Shown: positions 1-12,701 of the stretch, one piece after another
Numbering within the stretch: the first letter of the stretch is position 1
Layout of the letters: each line of letters starts with the position of its first letter
Assembly: GCA_028023455.1 (NCBI GenBank)
Contig: JAQFVV010006542.1
Span: 461,271-525,270, forward strand
Source of the DNA: Epiperipatus broadwayi
Taxonomy: Eukaryota > Onychophora > Udeonychophora > Euonychophora > Peripatidae
DNA length: 64,000 nt
Direction of reading: 5' to 3'
Program-made: the position numbers and the translations under genes
Notes under the pieces: model-generated
The model's database searches: none
The model's input: the letters and a program-made list of their open reading frames with translations, nothing else
Told to the model about the DNA's origin: nothing

Positions 1-1160
1 GACTTCATTGTTCACCCATTAATAATGTTCTGGGATTCCACAGTATCCAAGTGTTCTATATCCAAAAACCCATACATCAATTACATCAAGTGTCCAAAAG
101 TTTCCCATGCTATGAACACTGATACTAGCAATTCCTATTGGCAAATCTCCCCTCTCTTTTTCATTTCTTACCACACAATACCAATCAATCCTATCTGCAT
201 CCAATTGATCAACTTTCCCCATGACTAATAAATTCACATACTGGCAAACAAATGCCATACTATATTTGGAAGCCAACAAAAACTTTTCTTCTCCCATGCT
301 TGGTATCAATAACTGCCAGCTGCTCTATTCCTCTCAAAAGATCGTTCCTGAAATACAATTTTTAATTTCCTAGTTTGTCTCAACCTACATGCATTATCAC
401 ATTTCATATCCTCCAGTATTGCCTTTTATACAAAAATATAAATCCATTTTTTGTCATATGTTATATGGCAGATGAAACTCAACAACACCTCTACCAGCAT
501 TGTCATACCCTTAATCAAATTAGCACTATCATGATAAATACATATAGATGATCAGTTTCATCTATACAACAGTTAATTAAATCCTATCAGAAGATACCCC
601 CTTCCAAAGAACATACCACAACCTTCATCTGATATGCTTTCTGGTGCACTCACTGCACTGTCACCATTGGAAACAACACCAGAAAAATTTCAGTTACAAA
701 TGTCAATATGCTTTAACAAATCAAGGACCAGGATAACAATATAGTACATCCAGATTTTTTGTTGCCACCTGGTCATTTCTGAAACAATCATCCAATCTAT
801 AAAAAAGGTTCTCCATCAATAACAGAAATTGAATAGCACTCAAGGTTACTATCTAATATCCACAATATATCTCACCAACACTATCTGCCTTCAAGACCAT
901 CACCATATTACATAATTACTCCCCATATATCACCAATCACCAGCTGCTTACCATATATAGTTCTTCTGTGAATTGAATTTGTCCTTCATACAGCATTCAT
1001 AACTTGATTTCATATCACATGGATAATAAGTTACCTCCCTATTGTACTGCCAGATAAATTATTACAAGAACAATAATCAAGATTAATTTAGTGACTGTAT
1101 ATAATTTCCAATATAATGCCACATTTTGCTATCTTAAGCCATATCTAAGTATATATGGTG
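1..1160. other. A+T-rich DNA without recognisable gene
   Basis: No protein family, RNA gene or clear repeat boundary could be recognised here. The longest open frame (19-309, minus, 96 codons) has no motif I know and no homologous copy elsewhere in the window. The stretch ends where similarity to an RTE-type retrotransposon begins, at about 1160, which I read as the 5' truncation point of that element. Confidence 0.4.
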
Positions 1161-2845
1161 ATGCATACTCAGATTTATATGAAAGTTTAGAGAAAGAAGA
1201 AGGAGTTAAGAAGATTTTGCGTATTGCAAAACAACGAGATAAGAGTGGTAAAGATACTTACCAAGCAAATAGAATAAAAGACTCTAACAATAAGGTGTTG
1301 TGTGGCAAGAATGAAATCATAGCTAGATGGCAGCAATATTATGAGCACCTACTAAATGAAGAAAACTTTCGGATTGACAAGGGATTTGGGACTCCAAATT
1401 TGGGCCCAGCTTTAAAGATCAGTAGAGAAGAAGTTAGACGAGCAGTCAGAAGAATGAAATGTGGGAAATCGGTGGGTCCAGATAACATCCCTGTAGAGGT
1501 ATGGAAGGTAATGGGAGAAGAGGGAATCACCTTTCTGACCAAACTTTTTAATAACATCATGATCACGGAGAAAATGCCAGATGAATGGAGAAGCATTTTG
1601 GTTCCAATCTATAAGAATAAGGGAGATATTCTAGAATGTAGTAATTATCGAGGAATAAAGCTGATGAGCCACATAATGAAAATATGGGAGAGAATAATAG
1701 CAAATAGGCTACGGCAGGAAATAGACATCAGTGAAGAACAGTTTGGTTTTATGCCAGGTAGAGGAACCACAGATGCAATTTTTGCACTGTGGCAACTTAT
1801 AGAAAAACATAGAGAAGTCAACCAAGAACTTGTTCTAATATTCATTGATTTGGAAAAAGCATTTGATAGAGTACCTAGAGATGAACTTTGGAGATGCCTA
1901 AGGAAAAAGATGGTTCAGGAAAAATACATTCGTCTGATCCAAGATATGTATCAAGGCTGTCAAACCAGTGTGAGATGTAGTTCAGGAGAAACAGACTCAT
2001 TTCAGGTGAAAGTGGGTATGCATCAGGGATCAGCCCTGAGTCCTCTACTATTTAATATCGTTATTGATGTTCTAATAGAGGATATTCGTAGGGAAGCACC
2101 CTGGAACATGATTGCAACTCAAAACATCAAGGAAGCTCAGGATAGGATAGAAGAGTGGAGGAAAGCACTGGAGGAAGGAGGAATAAGAATTAGCAGAAAT
2201 AAAATTGAAGTGCTCTTCTGTGGTAATGGTGGAGGAAGCATTTTGTTAGGGGGAAAGAAGTTGCCTGAGGTTGAAAAATTTAAATATCTCGGGGCCTGGA
2301 TGAATAAAGATGGATCACTGGATGGAGAAGTTGTTGGGAGAACTCAAGCTGATTGGAATAATTGGAGAAGGGTCTCTGGGATACTCTGCGATAGGAGAAT
2401 AGGTGCAAGATTGAAAGGAAAAGTATATAAAACTGTGGTGCGTCCGGCACTGATGTATGGTGCAGAAACATGGCCGATCACTAAGAAAATAGAAGACAAG
2501 CAATGTGTAACAGAAATGAGAATGCTTAGGTTTGCCTCGGGCCTCACTAGAAAGGACAAAGTGAAAAATGAAGTAATTCGAGAAAATATGAGAGTGAGAA
2601 TGATCAGTGAAAAAATGAAAGAATCAAGGTTGAGGTGGTTTGGTCATGTTAAGAGAAGAGAAGAAAATTACATTGGAAGGAAGATTTTGGAGATGGAACC
2701 ACCGGGGAAAAGACCCAGGGGTAGACTTAAGATCAGATGGATTGATCGAGTGAGAAAGGACTTGCAGGAGATGTCACTTAGGGAGGAAATGACTTTAGAT
2801 CGAGTAGCCTGGAGAAGATTGATCCGCACCAGCGACCCCACTTGA
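1091..2845 (+). CDS. RTE-type LINE reverse transcriptase, 5'-truncated, catalytic box deleted
   Basis: This 584-codon frame encodes the linker, reverse transcriptase and C-terminal region of an RTE-superfamily non-LTR retrotransposon. Similarity starts near nt 1165, so the first ~25 residues are flanking DNA and the upstream apurinic-type endonuclease domain is absent. Recognisable RT blocks are SVGPDNIPVEVWK, NYRGIKLMSH, EEQFGFMPGRGTTDAI, motif A FIDLEKAFDRVPRDELW (about nt 1843-1893) and motif B MHQGSALSPLLFN (about nt 2017-2055). The expected FADD/YADD motif C should follow APWNM, but the protein runs directly from PWNMI into the next conserved block at nt 2108-2120. About seven residues including both catalytic aspartates are missing in frame. 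The tail KYLGAWMNKDGS, RLRWFGHVKRRE and PGKRPRGR is typical of the clade. It cannot be an active RT. The element ends in a short GAAGAAGAAG tract near 2875 instead of poly(A), as RTE elements do. Confidence 0.88.
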   Translation: MTVYNFQYNATFCYLKPYLSIYGDAYSDLYESLEKEEGVKKILRIAKQRDKSGKDTYQANRIKDSNNKVLCGKNEIIARWQQYYEHLLNEENFRIDKGFGTPNLGPALKISREEVRRAVRRMKCGKSVGPDNIPVEVWKVMGEEGITFLTKLFNNIMITEKMPDEWRSILVPIYKNKGDILECSNYRGIKLMSHIMKIWERIIANRLRQEIDISEEQFGFMPGRGTTDAIFALWQLIEKHREVNQELVLIFIDLEKAFDRVPRDELWRCLRKKMVQEKYIRLIQDMYQGCQTSVRCSSGETDSFQVKVGMHQGSALSPLLFNIVIDVLIEDIRREAPWNMIATQNIKEAQDRIEEWRKALEEGGIRISRNKIEVLFCGNGGGSILLGGKKLPEVEKFKYLGAWMNKDGSLDGEVVGRTQADWNNWRRVSGILCDRRIGARLKGKVYKTVVRPALMYGAETWPITKKIEDKQCVTEMRMLRFASGLTRKDKVKNEVIRENMRVRMISEKMKESRLRWFGHVKRREENYIGRKILEMEPPGKRPRGRLKIRWIDRVRKDLQEMSLREEMTLDRVAWRRLIRTSDPT

Positions 2846-3093
2846 TGTGGGATTAATCAAGCTGTGGAAGAAGAAGTTTTATATTGAAATTTTTTAAGAA
2901 CATTAATGATTAAACTTGACATCTACCTCTGTATCTAGAGATAGTAGCAGAATTTGTAAAAAAAATCTACCTTGCAACCTGATTAGTGCAACCCTTAAAA
3001 TCAACCCATATAAAACCTTTGCAGCACAATTGCAATGGTAATCAATGTTATGCAATTCTATGTAACCTAAAAGATTAATAAAGATTACTGTTG

Positions 3094-3095
<2 letters not shown>

Positions 3096-3129
<34 letters not shown>

Positions 3130-3150
3130 AATAATAATAATAATAATAAT
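3096..3150. repeat. (TCA)n-(TAA)n compound microsatellite
   Basis: Trinucleotide array: TCA/ATC repeats followed directly by TAA/AAT repeats. It abuts one end of the inverted-terminus PLE remnant at 3151-3592. Confidence 0.95.
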
Positions 3151-3592
3151 GCACTTTTAACGCTCGTTAAAGAAGTTGTGTTAATTAATAATTTATTTAA
3201 AGTTTAGCACTTTCAAAGCTCTATGGCTTCATACTCATAGCTGTGTGCGGTTGATAGTGATGAGGGAGGTGTTTAAATTTATGTTAATTAGTTAGATGTT
3301 TTGGTATTTTATTTAAAATATTGTTTGAATTAGTTTGTCCACCTTTTTGAAATAGTAAAACAGGTATCTTTTTTTTAATTGATTGGGTGTCATTATTTAT
3401 GAAATATGTCTCCTTTATTTTGTGCCTATGATCGTTTCTCTCTTTACACACTATGGTTAAAATCTGTGTCCAGTGGCTTTTTCATGTTCAAAGAATGCTG
3501 ATATAGACTCCTTGTTGTTCAGTGCTCTTTTATACATATATATGTGCTGGGATGCCCTGTTTGTAACTGCTTTAACGAGCGTAAAAAGCACA
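3151..3592 (-). mobile_element. Penelope-like element remnant with inverted termini
   Basis: On the minus strand a short frame contains KRALNNKESISAFFEHEKAT followed by GHRF. The spacing of conserved His, Thr-Gly-His and Phe matches the C-terminal part of the GIY-YIG domain of Penelope-like retroelements. The two ends carry near-identical inverted sequences: GCACTTTTAACGCTCGTTAAAG at the left and CTTTAACGAGCGTAAAAAGCAC at the right, with AAT/TCA arrays outside both. The coding part stops soon after the GHRF block, so this is a short non-functional fragment. It could alternatively be read as a ~440-bp MITE-like unit carrying captured PLE sequence. Confidence 0.5.
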
Positions 3593-3605
3593 TAATTATT
3601 GATAT

Positions 3606-3693
3606 AATAATAATAATAATAACAATAATAATAATAATAACAACAACCTGGTAATAATAATAACAATAATAATAATAATAACAACAACCTGGT
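3606..3693. repeat. AAT/CAA array with two ~41-bp repeat units
   Basis: AAT and CAA trinucleotides arranged as two near-identical units of about 41 bp, each ending in ACAACAACCTGGT. The open frames across it (poly-Leu/Tyr) are artefacts of the repeat. Confidence 0.9.
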
Positions 3694-3719
3694 CAAATAT
3701 TATAATCTTATTAGACAAA

Positions 3720-5630
3720 ACTAAAAAAAATAAAAAAAGTACAAAAACTAAGTATATATTTAAATGATAAAGTAAATTAAGATAGCAATATACATTTAAT
3801 GCAATTTATCTATTTTCTTAATCAATTCCTGCAAAAATACACTAAATATTTCAGACTGAAATTACGCATATAAGAATTAAACAAAAGACACACAAAAAAT
3901 ATCATTAGAATTTAACTACAAAATTCAAGTTTATGATCCCATTGATGAAACATTTAATGATTTATGACCCAATATGGAAGCTCTAGTTACTTTGTAAAAT
4001 TTCAGAACATTTACTGGGCCTATCAACTATCCCAAACAAAAATATGCAAACGTATCAATTAAAAAATGGCTTATTTTAATTTAAGTAGTAGACCAGAAAA
4101 ATGTTGAGAAAAAAAATTCCAGAAAAGAAAAAAAGTAAGATTTCAGAGTCGAATGTAAAACATTTTTTTCATGTCCAATTTATAAGTAAAATTGATATAT
4201 CAAAACAGACAAGATTACTTGTAAAAAAATAAAAAAATAAATAAAAATTACAAACTGTACTTATTAAATTAACTCAAATGAAGATATAAGGCCAAAAACT
4301 TATTTCTGGCAACCAGTTTTTAACTATTTTAAAATTTCACAATATTATCAAATTGGATTAAAATGAAACAGTCATTATATTCTTCAGCTCGATTATTATA
4401 AATATTTTAAATTTACTATTGTAAAACTACTTCTTATATAATGAATAATCTCTCTACTTTAAAATAATAATAAAAATTATTAATATACTTCTCCTTTGAT
4501 TGGAAATTAACAAATATTTTAATACTTGCATTAATATAAGAAAGAAATCACTATCATATAGAAAACCATAGTTAAAGACAACAAAATATAAAAATAAACA
4601 ATAAAGCTATTGATGAGAATTCTTGTAATATTATGGGATATAACTGTATAATGACTCTCTAGATGAGAACCTTAATCTGTCAAAATAAAAAAGTGACCAA
4701 CATAATGTAAGCAACAATAGAACATAACAAAATTGATGGAAATAGATTATGAATAAATAATGCTATGAGTGGTAGAAAATAATAAAGAGTTGAATATACC
4801 ATTGAAGCAATATATTCTTAAGCTTTTTGATAGTTATAAGTCTTTATTTGCAATCCTTATTCAAAATCAAAGTATTTTTAACCAAATGAAACCATGGCAT
4901 TAAGAATTTTTAAATTTAAATTACACAAGAATGATTAAAAATCTCACTGTTAACAAGATTTAGATTTAAGAATTAATTTGAAGTTAATAATTGTAAATAT
5001 AAAAATAGCATAGCTTAATATATATATGTATAAGTAATCGAAGTAATGCATTCCCCCTCAAGCTAAGAAAAATTAGTTTAATAAATTTAATTTAACTTAA
5101 TTTTGAGAATATATAAAATAAGAAATGGCAATTTTAATATTACCAAAATCGCACTTTTTTTTATTTTGCCGTAATATCCTATAAATACAATTTAAAAAAG
5201 TGTTTGAAGTGGTTTGGATAAAATGTATTTATGTTTAGCATAATATTAACTCGTTATAAATCAAGTATGGGTTACATTTATAACCCGCTGTAATAATTTT
5301 ATTGAAAACAGTTCAAACAATATTATAATAATTATTTGGATAGACAATTTTATTTATGAAATATTTACAAATCTTACAGTGCAAACTGGCCCTATACTTT
5401 TTTTCCAGATCTTTCTATATCTTGTGAATATATAGAGACTATCATTCCATGTAGTAACTTTTTGAAATATACAATTAAAATCAAGTACTTTTTCAATTTT
5501 TAAAAGTGATGAAATTTCAGTTAATGTATTTATTTTACTAAGCTAAGCAAAAAAAAAGGCATTTGTTCAGGAAGGTGAAGAACTGAGACCACTCACGATT
5601 TGTATTATTTTAAAATTGTTCAGCATTATC
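3720..5630. other. A+T-rich non-coding DNA
   Basis: No open frame of interest, no tRNA-like element and no repeat shared with the rest of the window were seen here. Confidence 0.5.
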
Positions 5631-5639
5631 TATTGATCT

Positions 5640-5860
5640 AATTATATATTGAAATAAAAGAATAATGTATATACTTAACCTAGATGTAATCAAAGGGAAT
5701 TTGAACCCAGACTTTCAAGATCCTTACAGTTTTCCACTCTATCTAATATAACTGATACACATGACCATATATATGTGAAAAAGATAAATAATCTTTAATG
5801 TATGTATTTCATGCTGAAACAGCACTTATCAGTTGGTATTAGATTATTGTCCCCATATCA
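5640..5860 (-). mobile_element. tRNA-like SINE/PLE-tail repeat with degenerate hammerhead
   Basis: Read on the minus strand, the unit has a hammerhead-like segment (CTGATAA, a stem GTGCTG with its complement, then GAAAT; about 5800-5850). A tRNA-like part with an RNA polymerase III B-box-like GGGTTCAAATTCC (about 5695-5720) follows downstream. A related unit on the plus strand at 54.30-54.52 kb has the same order, and a minus-strand tRNA-like copy lies at 54.13-54.23 kb. The element resembles a tRNA-derived SINE or the terminal part of a Penelope-like element. It has no coding capacity. The hammerhead core here carries G8 changed to A, so self-cleavage is not expected from this copy. Confidence 0.5.
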
Positions 5861-8800
5861 TCAAACATCAATTTTAATCACTCTTAAAATTCACTTTTCT
5901 AATATTTAAAAGTAATCTTGTTCCAAGATGGAAATTGAGGAAAACTGAGTGAGGTTAATATATTGAATATCATGAATGGAATATTAATAGAATGTCTATG
6001 ATTCCTTATTGATATAATATATTTTAAAATCATAACAACAGCTTTCCTTTGAGGATGTTAAAATTAATTTATTCCTGCTTAGAACTAAACCAACAACTTT
6101 ATTCTCCATCAAATATTTGAAAATTGTTGATAAACTTGATTAATGTTCAAAAAGAGAAATGTAGAGAGCTTATGGAAAAAACAAAACTTTACAAAATCTA
6201 AAAGAAATTCCTGTTCACTTATACATAAGTTTAGTGGCTATAAAAGCACTTATAACAACTATTACTGTCACTAGTAATGCATTTTATATTCTTATGTATC
6301 AGAATTTTAGAGATTGATGAAAAAACAAATAACATCATTAGAGCAACTTTCTCAATATTTTTCTAATATCAAGCTAATAAAACCAAAAGTTAATGGTGAA
6401 CTTGATCTTTATTATCTTAAACTAAAAAAAAAGACCCATGAGCAGATAGCATACTGTCAATTTGTTTTAAATTTTAGAATCTAAAGTCAAAATAGGTTTG
6501 TAAACAGTTCAGAAATATTATTTATAACTATTACAATAATATGACCTGAAAGCAAAATTATAGTAGACTTAAAATGAAATAAATTTTATATAATCCAAAA
6601 TATTATTGCCAATATCATTTTTTATATGTTTCCAAAACTCTATTTGAGACAATCACATTAACGATAATTTAACAAATAATTGACAGCCATATATTTATAG
6701 AATAGTCTAGTTAGGTCAGAAATAAGCTTCTGCAAATACATTTCATTTTTAACAACTAACATTGAAAAAAATCTTGCAAAATAAATATAATATTTATGGT
6801 AATTTTATAATAACTTTTCAGGATCAAAATTCTTAAATGCATATAAACTATCAATTTAATTGATTACACATTTTTAATAGAAAAAAATCAAATGACATTA
6901 GATGATAGTTATAGTAGATAAAAATAATTGACTTTTACAAAATGGGAATCTTTTCCAAAGATTATTGCCTTATTCCTGTTTCAACAAAGACAGTATTACC
7001 TTTTGTAACAAGACCCAAACATAAATCTATCCATGATTATTTTTTAGTAATATTTGGATTATAGCAAATCTTTTTTGTCTCATTTATTTAAAATAAGCTA
7101 TAAAACATTTTTAAAATAAATAATCTCATTTAGAAAACTGATGTGAAGTACTTCAGCTTATGATGCAAGCATTATTTAAGGGGGAAAAACCCTAAATAAA
7201 ATTCTGGACACTAAATTAAATATTAATATAAAAATATCCCCCCAATAAAATCTACTCTTTATAATGATTTTGTGTTCTTTCATAAATTCCTTCATCATAT
7301 ATCAGAAGAGAGTTGACCAAACAGATAATATATAAAAAGCTTTCATGTTGATAGGTGCTTGCTAATATCTCAAGATATAGTTTGTCATCTAAGATTCATT
7401 TCAACTTAATCTCCCCTTTTTGGATCTTCAACCAATAATGTATAATAAATTATGGTGTAAAAATAATTATTTTTATGAGATTCTAAGCAAATTTTTTTTT
7501 CTGATCCAACAGTAAAATAATAGAGCTTGATGTTACTGAAGCTTCAACAATATATTGCCAATAGTTCATGATTATGCAATTATTTTTTTTATAAATAGAA
7601 GTTAACAGTCATTGATCTGTGTAGATTTGATCAAACATAAACTATCAAATATACTGTCAATGAATATGATAAAATTAAATGTCTTAATAAAGTCATTAAT
7701 AAATCCATACTCCGACTGAAATTTTTTTAGATTTTTTTTATGAGATGTTATCAATAGATGAATCGTCTTAAAAAAAAAACAATACAGTGAATAAATAGAT
7801 AAACATTCCAACAAGAATGCTGCTATTAGTGAATTTGAGAATCATTTGAAAAGGCAGATCTTTTTGTTACAATTCCGAAAAAATTCAATATTTAAAGTTT
7901 TATTGGTTAAATTATGACAAGAAATGGTTTGCAATTAAGAAAGGTCATACATTTTTTAAAAAAATGTTCACTTCCATATAAATTCAAAAATGCCATCTTC
8001 ATATGTCAAGTAAATAAAGAATCAAGATGTAATGCCCATGGTTGTAATAGTTCATTCTTTATATATAGTCATCAAAAGACTCACTTTTATAAGTACTACT
8101 ACTACTACTATTATTATTATTTGTAGGTAGAATGATCATAATATATTTATAACGATGGTTATTTATGTTCCTTAAATTGATGAAATATTTTTAATGAGAT
8201 TTTTATTTAAGATTTTCGAATTAAAACAATTCTTATAATTCTCTCTTCTTCAATGACTTGTCACTAAGAACAATCTTAGATAATCGCAAAGCAATTGACT
8301 CAATTAAAATGTCACATTTGAATTCATAAAACGATATTTTTTCTTCCTATAAATGTATAATTGATTCATTATTAATAGTATAAAATACTAAATATTTAAT
8401 TCTCTATGCTTCTTTGCTAAAATATATTTTAAATAAAAAATTCTACTTTAGTTTGACAAATTTTTCATTTTAAAAAATTATGGCAGATTAATTTACCTAT
8501 AAATAATAAATTAGCCTTTAAAGTTTTACTATTTTTATTTAAAATATTAATGAATTTTTGCCATTAATTGAGATTTTTTTTAAAACTTAAAAATATAATC
8601 TTTAGGTTTTATTACCAATTTATTCGAATATAAGTTTATTAAACTTAAATATTTTATACTGCAGTGAATTGAAGATTAAATTAACTTCTGTTTTATTTAG
8701 ACAAATTATCTAAGAATATTTATTTATATTATTATAGTAATTAGGCACGAGAATTCCACTCTTAGTGAAAACATTCCTACATTAAATATTATTATAACTG

Positions 8801-8883
8801 TTCTTTATAGTTTTTTGTTCTTCTTTATAATAAAAATAATAATAATAGTAATAGTAAAGTATTAGTAATAGTGATTTTAATAA
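5861..8883. other. A+T-rich non-coding DNA
   Basis: Only short random open frames are present. A short ACT/ATT trinucleotide tract occurs at 8096-8121. No recognised genes or mobile elements. Confidence 0.5.
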
Positions 8884-9425
8884 TATCCAATCCCAACCAA
8901 AAGGTCTTATACCAATAGATTTCACACAATAAAACCATTGACTCATACTTATTAACTGAAAATAGATATACTCAATACCCACAGATATCACAGCATATTA
9001 AATATACCATGGCCTATTATCCATCCAAATAATACACTCAGATGGACATGAAATCTCTCCCTATTCAACCATACTAATATAACAAGTAATACTCTGATAG
9101 AATTATCATGCTTCCATCCACAGCACCAGCTTAATAGAGACCAAAATACCATCCCAATGACCAAAAAAGAAAGGCAACCAAAGAGAGTCAAAAACAAAAA
9201 TGGTTGCTAATCCAGACGTAATCACCAGCTCTCCATCAAAAGATCATATCCCAATGGACCTCTCCCACAATAAAATCATTGATTCATCCTTAACAACCGA
9301 TGATAGAAAGACTCAATATCTACAAACAACACAGAATAATAATGATATCATGGTTGATCATCCACAGGAATATTACACCCAGATGAACATGAGACTTTCT
9401 TTTATCCAGCTATACTGATATATCA
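8884..9425 (+). repeat. Diverged tandem duplication, period ~350 bp
   Basis: Two diverged copies of one sequence lie in direct order at about 8884-9080 and 9235-9425. Shared segments include a CACAATAAAA-CATTGA-TCAT block and a CAGATG-ACATGA block. A further similarity links about 9445-9530 with 9795-9880 (TTCTAAGAATTCATG versus ATCTAAGACCTCATG). A 72-codon frame at 9200-9418 crosses the second copy but has no recognisable family. Probably an old local duplication or decayed element. Confidence 0.45.
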
Positions 9426-9892
9426 AATATTAAAACATTGCATATGAAATTCCATCTATAAAATTGTTTCTAAGAATTCATGTTTTTCATATACAATTTA
9501 TATAACAAATGATCAATGAGATGTAGCCATGAAAACTTTAATAAATCTTGATCAAATAAACCCAAGTTATATGTATCAAATACAATTTAACACCAACCTT
9601 AAACCCCCTTCCATATATGTTTTCACTTGTATTATCAAGTGTTTTCCACATATTTTTTTCATATCACATTGGAACACTTCATGTAAACCTAATTGCCCAC
9701 ATGCATCTTGTTACATAATAATCTTCATTATTTCAATTACTATAAATCATGTTTTTTTTCTATCACAAACAAGACTGTAAACCCTTATTCCATATATAAT
9801 ACCATATATCAACTTGTATCTAAGACCTCATGTTTTTACATGTAACTTATGTAACCTTTTTATGAATCTCAATAAAGTTTACTAACAGAAAT

Positions 9893-10150
<258 letters not shown>

Positions 10151-10371
10151 TACCATAAATAGTAATTTAAAGTGAGTGGTCTATCCTCACGCTCTCCTTG
10201 TCAGTACTTCAGATTTGTTTATATAAGCATTTGAGTTGTAGGAATAAGTGGATTCATTTTATTCCTGCATAAATACTATATCTTGTATTGGAAAGGAAAG
10301 TATTCATTTATTATTAACACTCGCAAAATGTGCTTGCACAATTAGCTTGAAAGGCTGATATTTGAATGTAG

Positions 10372-10588
<217 letters not shown>

Positions 10589-10798
10589 GTGCAGTCCTGC
10601 TGTGCAACAGAAGCAACACACTGAACACAGCTCTGAATGTGAATAGAGAAATATTAAAAAAGAAAACATCAAACCTGTATTAAAAATATCTAACACCAAA
10701 AGAATAATACTCCCAAGTAACAGAAGTGTTTTCATGTCATAATAGTAAGTTAGAAATCTAATTTACAAAGAATAAACTTTGATACTACAAGGAAAAAC

Positions 10799-11690
10799 AT
10801 GGTGTCAGCACAAAAAAGTAACAATCTAAATGGTGCCAAAATAATTAATAATAATCCAAGCATAAGCAATACTGCAAAAATGTATGCAAATGCTGTAAAA
10901 TTGAATCATCAAGCAAGCAATACCAAAAATAACAACCTTCTCACAAGCTGCGAGATTCAGAAGACTAAATTAAACAGATATCAATAATTTAAATCTTGAA
11001 AATACTGACAACCTAGAACCCCAATCAGTCACTTGGACTGAAGAAGAATATGCAAGTAATCAATACCAACTTCAATAAGATGCATTCAAAGAAACTGTTT
11101 AACAGCTTTAAGAAATTCTTCTCACCAAAATCAATTGTGCTAGTGGCTACAGACAAAAACCTCACTCTATATACATTCCTTAGAGAATTATCATATGGAG
11201 CGCTAGCCACAAAGGCAATATGGGACACAATCTCAAGCATCAGAGAACACCCCAACTCACAATAGGTAATGGTATAATTCTTTGACAAATATCAGAGGGC
11301 TAGGTTTTCAACCCAGATTAAGACTGTGGGAAGCTATGCTCTGATAAATGCTGACAAAAATTTACAAAACTATATCACAGGCATCATCAAAAATATATAT
11401 TTCAGATACAGCATCCAAGACTTTAAAAAATTAATACAACCATTTGGTAAAGCAATTATGCAAAGCCAATATACCTAAACAATACATCAACCCCAGTATA
11501 CATCAATAGTTTCCATTTTAAAATTAAATTAAATGATACCATAATCCGAGAAAATATTCCAATGCAGATTGTTGATCAAGATGTAATACTAACCCTTCAT
11601 ATAAGAGTACTAAGGCCACAATGTTTTTCATGTAGAGACTTATGGTCATCTGGCAATTAATTGTGACACAAGACAAAAAATGGAAAAACT
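10799..11690 (+). pseudogene. Decayed LINE ORF1 (gag-like, zinc knuckle)
   Basis: An Asn/Lys-rich start (10799-10987) is followed by fragments in shifting frames, including TWTEEEYASNQYQLQ (about 11031-11075) and ATDKNLTLYTFLRELSYGAL (about 11141-11200). Near the end come NIPMQIVDQDVILTLHI and then a CCHC zinc knuckle of spacing C-x2-C-x4-H-x4-C (CFSC ... H ... C, about 11619-11665), reached through a frameshift. A decayed minus-strand copy of the same protein lies near 60.0 kb (NIPIQIADQGIVVLLFI then CFVC ... H ... C). Family knowledge: nucleic-acid-binding ORF1 proteins with CCHC knuckles accompany the RT ORF2 of several LINE clades. No linked ORF2 is visible. Stops and frameshifts make it non-functional. 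Confidence 0.6.
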
Positions 11691-11699
11691 GACATTAAT

Positions 11700-12700
11700 A
11701 ATCATCTAGAAAATATATATATAGTACAGTTAATGAAATGAACTGCCATTGTAAAAAAAAAAAAATTAACAGATATTAAATTTAAAGACTAGAGATAAAA
11801 AAACAAGAATTATTTATACAGATTAATACATTAAGAAATGAGAAGAGCTTTTAACAGTACTTAATTTAAAGGTAGTGTAAATTAAAGTTCGGAAAGTGAC
11901 CAGAAAGTTACTGTTCATTAAAGAAATATGTTACCATTCCTTCCATGGTTGGTTCCTTAGTTTACACGGCAGAGTTTGAGTTGGTTGAAATGCAGGTGCA
12001 CATTTTCACTTATTTGAATAACATGTTGATTGACTCTTCCAGGTTTTGGCAGCACGATTGGCATGAAAAATGTTTAGTTTAGCAGCTACATTAAAGATCT
12101 TCTGGGAACTTCAGGCCCAGTGATCACATTCCTGAAGTTAGCCCTTCACCATGATGGAGACACTATATAGTTTCATAATTTAAAGATGCACGTAGATTCT
12201 AGTAGCACTTCTTTCAAAACAAAATGGCTTCTCCTTCCCCAAACTTATCTGGGCTATTTATACTGTCCTCTGGTTTCCCACCTGTTCCAACTCTAGATGC
12301 CTTCAGGCTAAAGCTTCTTCCATTTTCAAAGTTACAAATTTTTACTAATTGATTTTAGATACACTCCCTCGATAAGGTTTTCAAACTCATTAACTTTCAA
12401 TTCATTTTCTAATTAGAAAATGAATTTGTAAATCAGAAAAACAATTTTAATTAGGAACCATCTTACAGTTTAAATTATTATCTTTTTGCTAATTAATAAA
12501 AATTTTTCATTGTTTTTGGGAAGTGACAATCTGAAAGCTTATTGGAAGAATGTAGCTTTTAATCACTAAAATTTGAACAAACTGTTTAAAAGTAAAATAA
12601 AACATTCTAATGCAATAAAACTTTATAACGAATACATATATTTAATTATTTATAAATACATACACAGAATTCATGCAGTTATATTATGAATTCTTGATAT
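11700..12700. other. A+T-rich non-coding DNA
   Basis: No coding or RNA feature was recognised between the decayed ORF1 and the LINE fragment that starts at 12.7 kb. No ORF2 continues from the upstream ORF1. Confidence 0.45.
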
Positions 12701-12701
12701 T

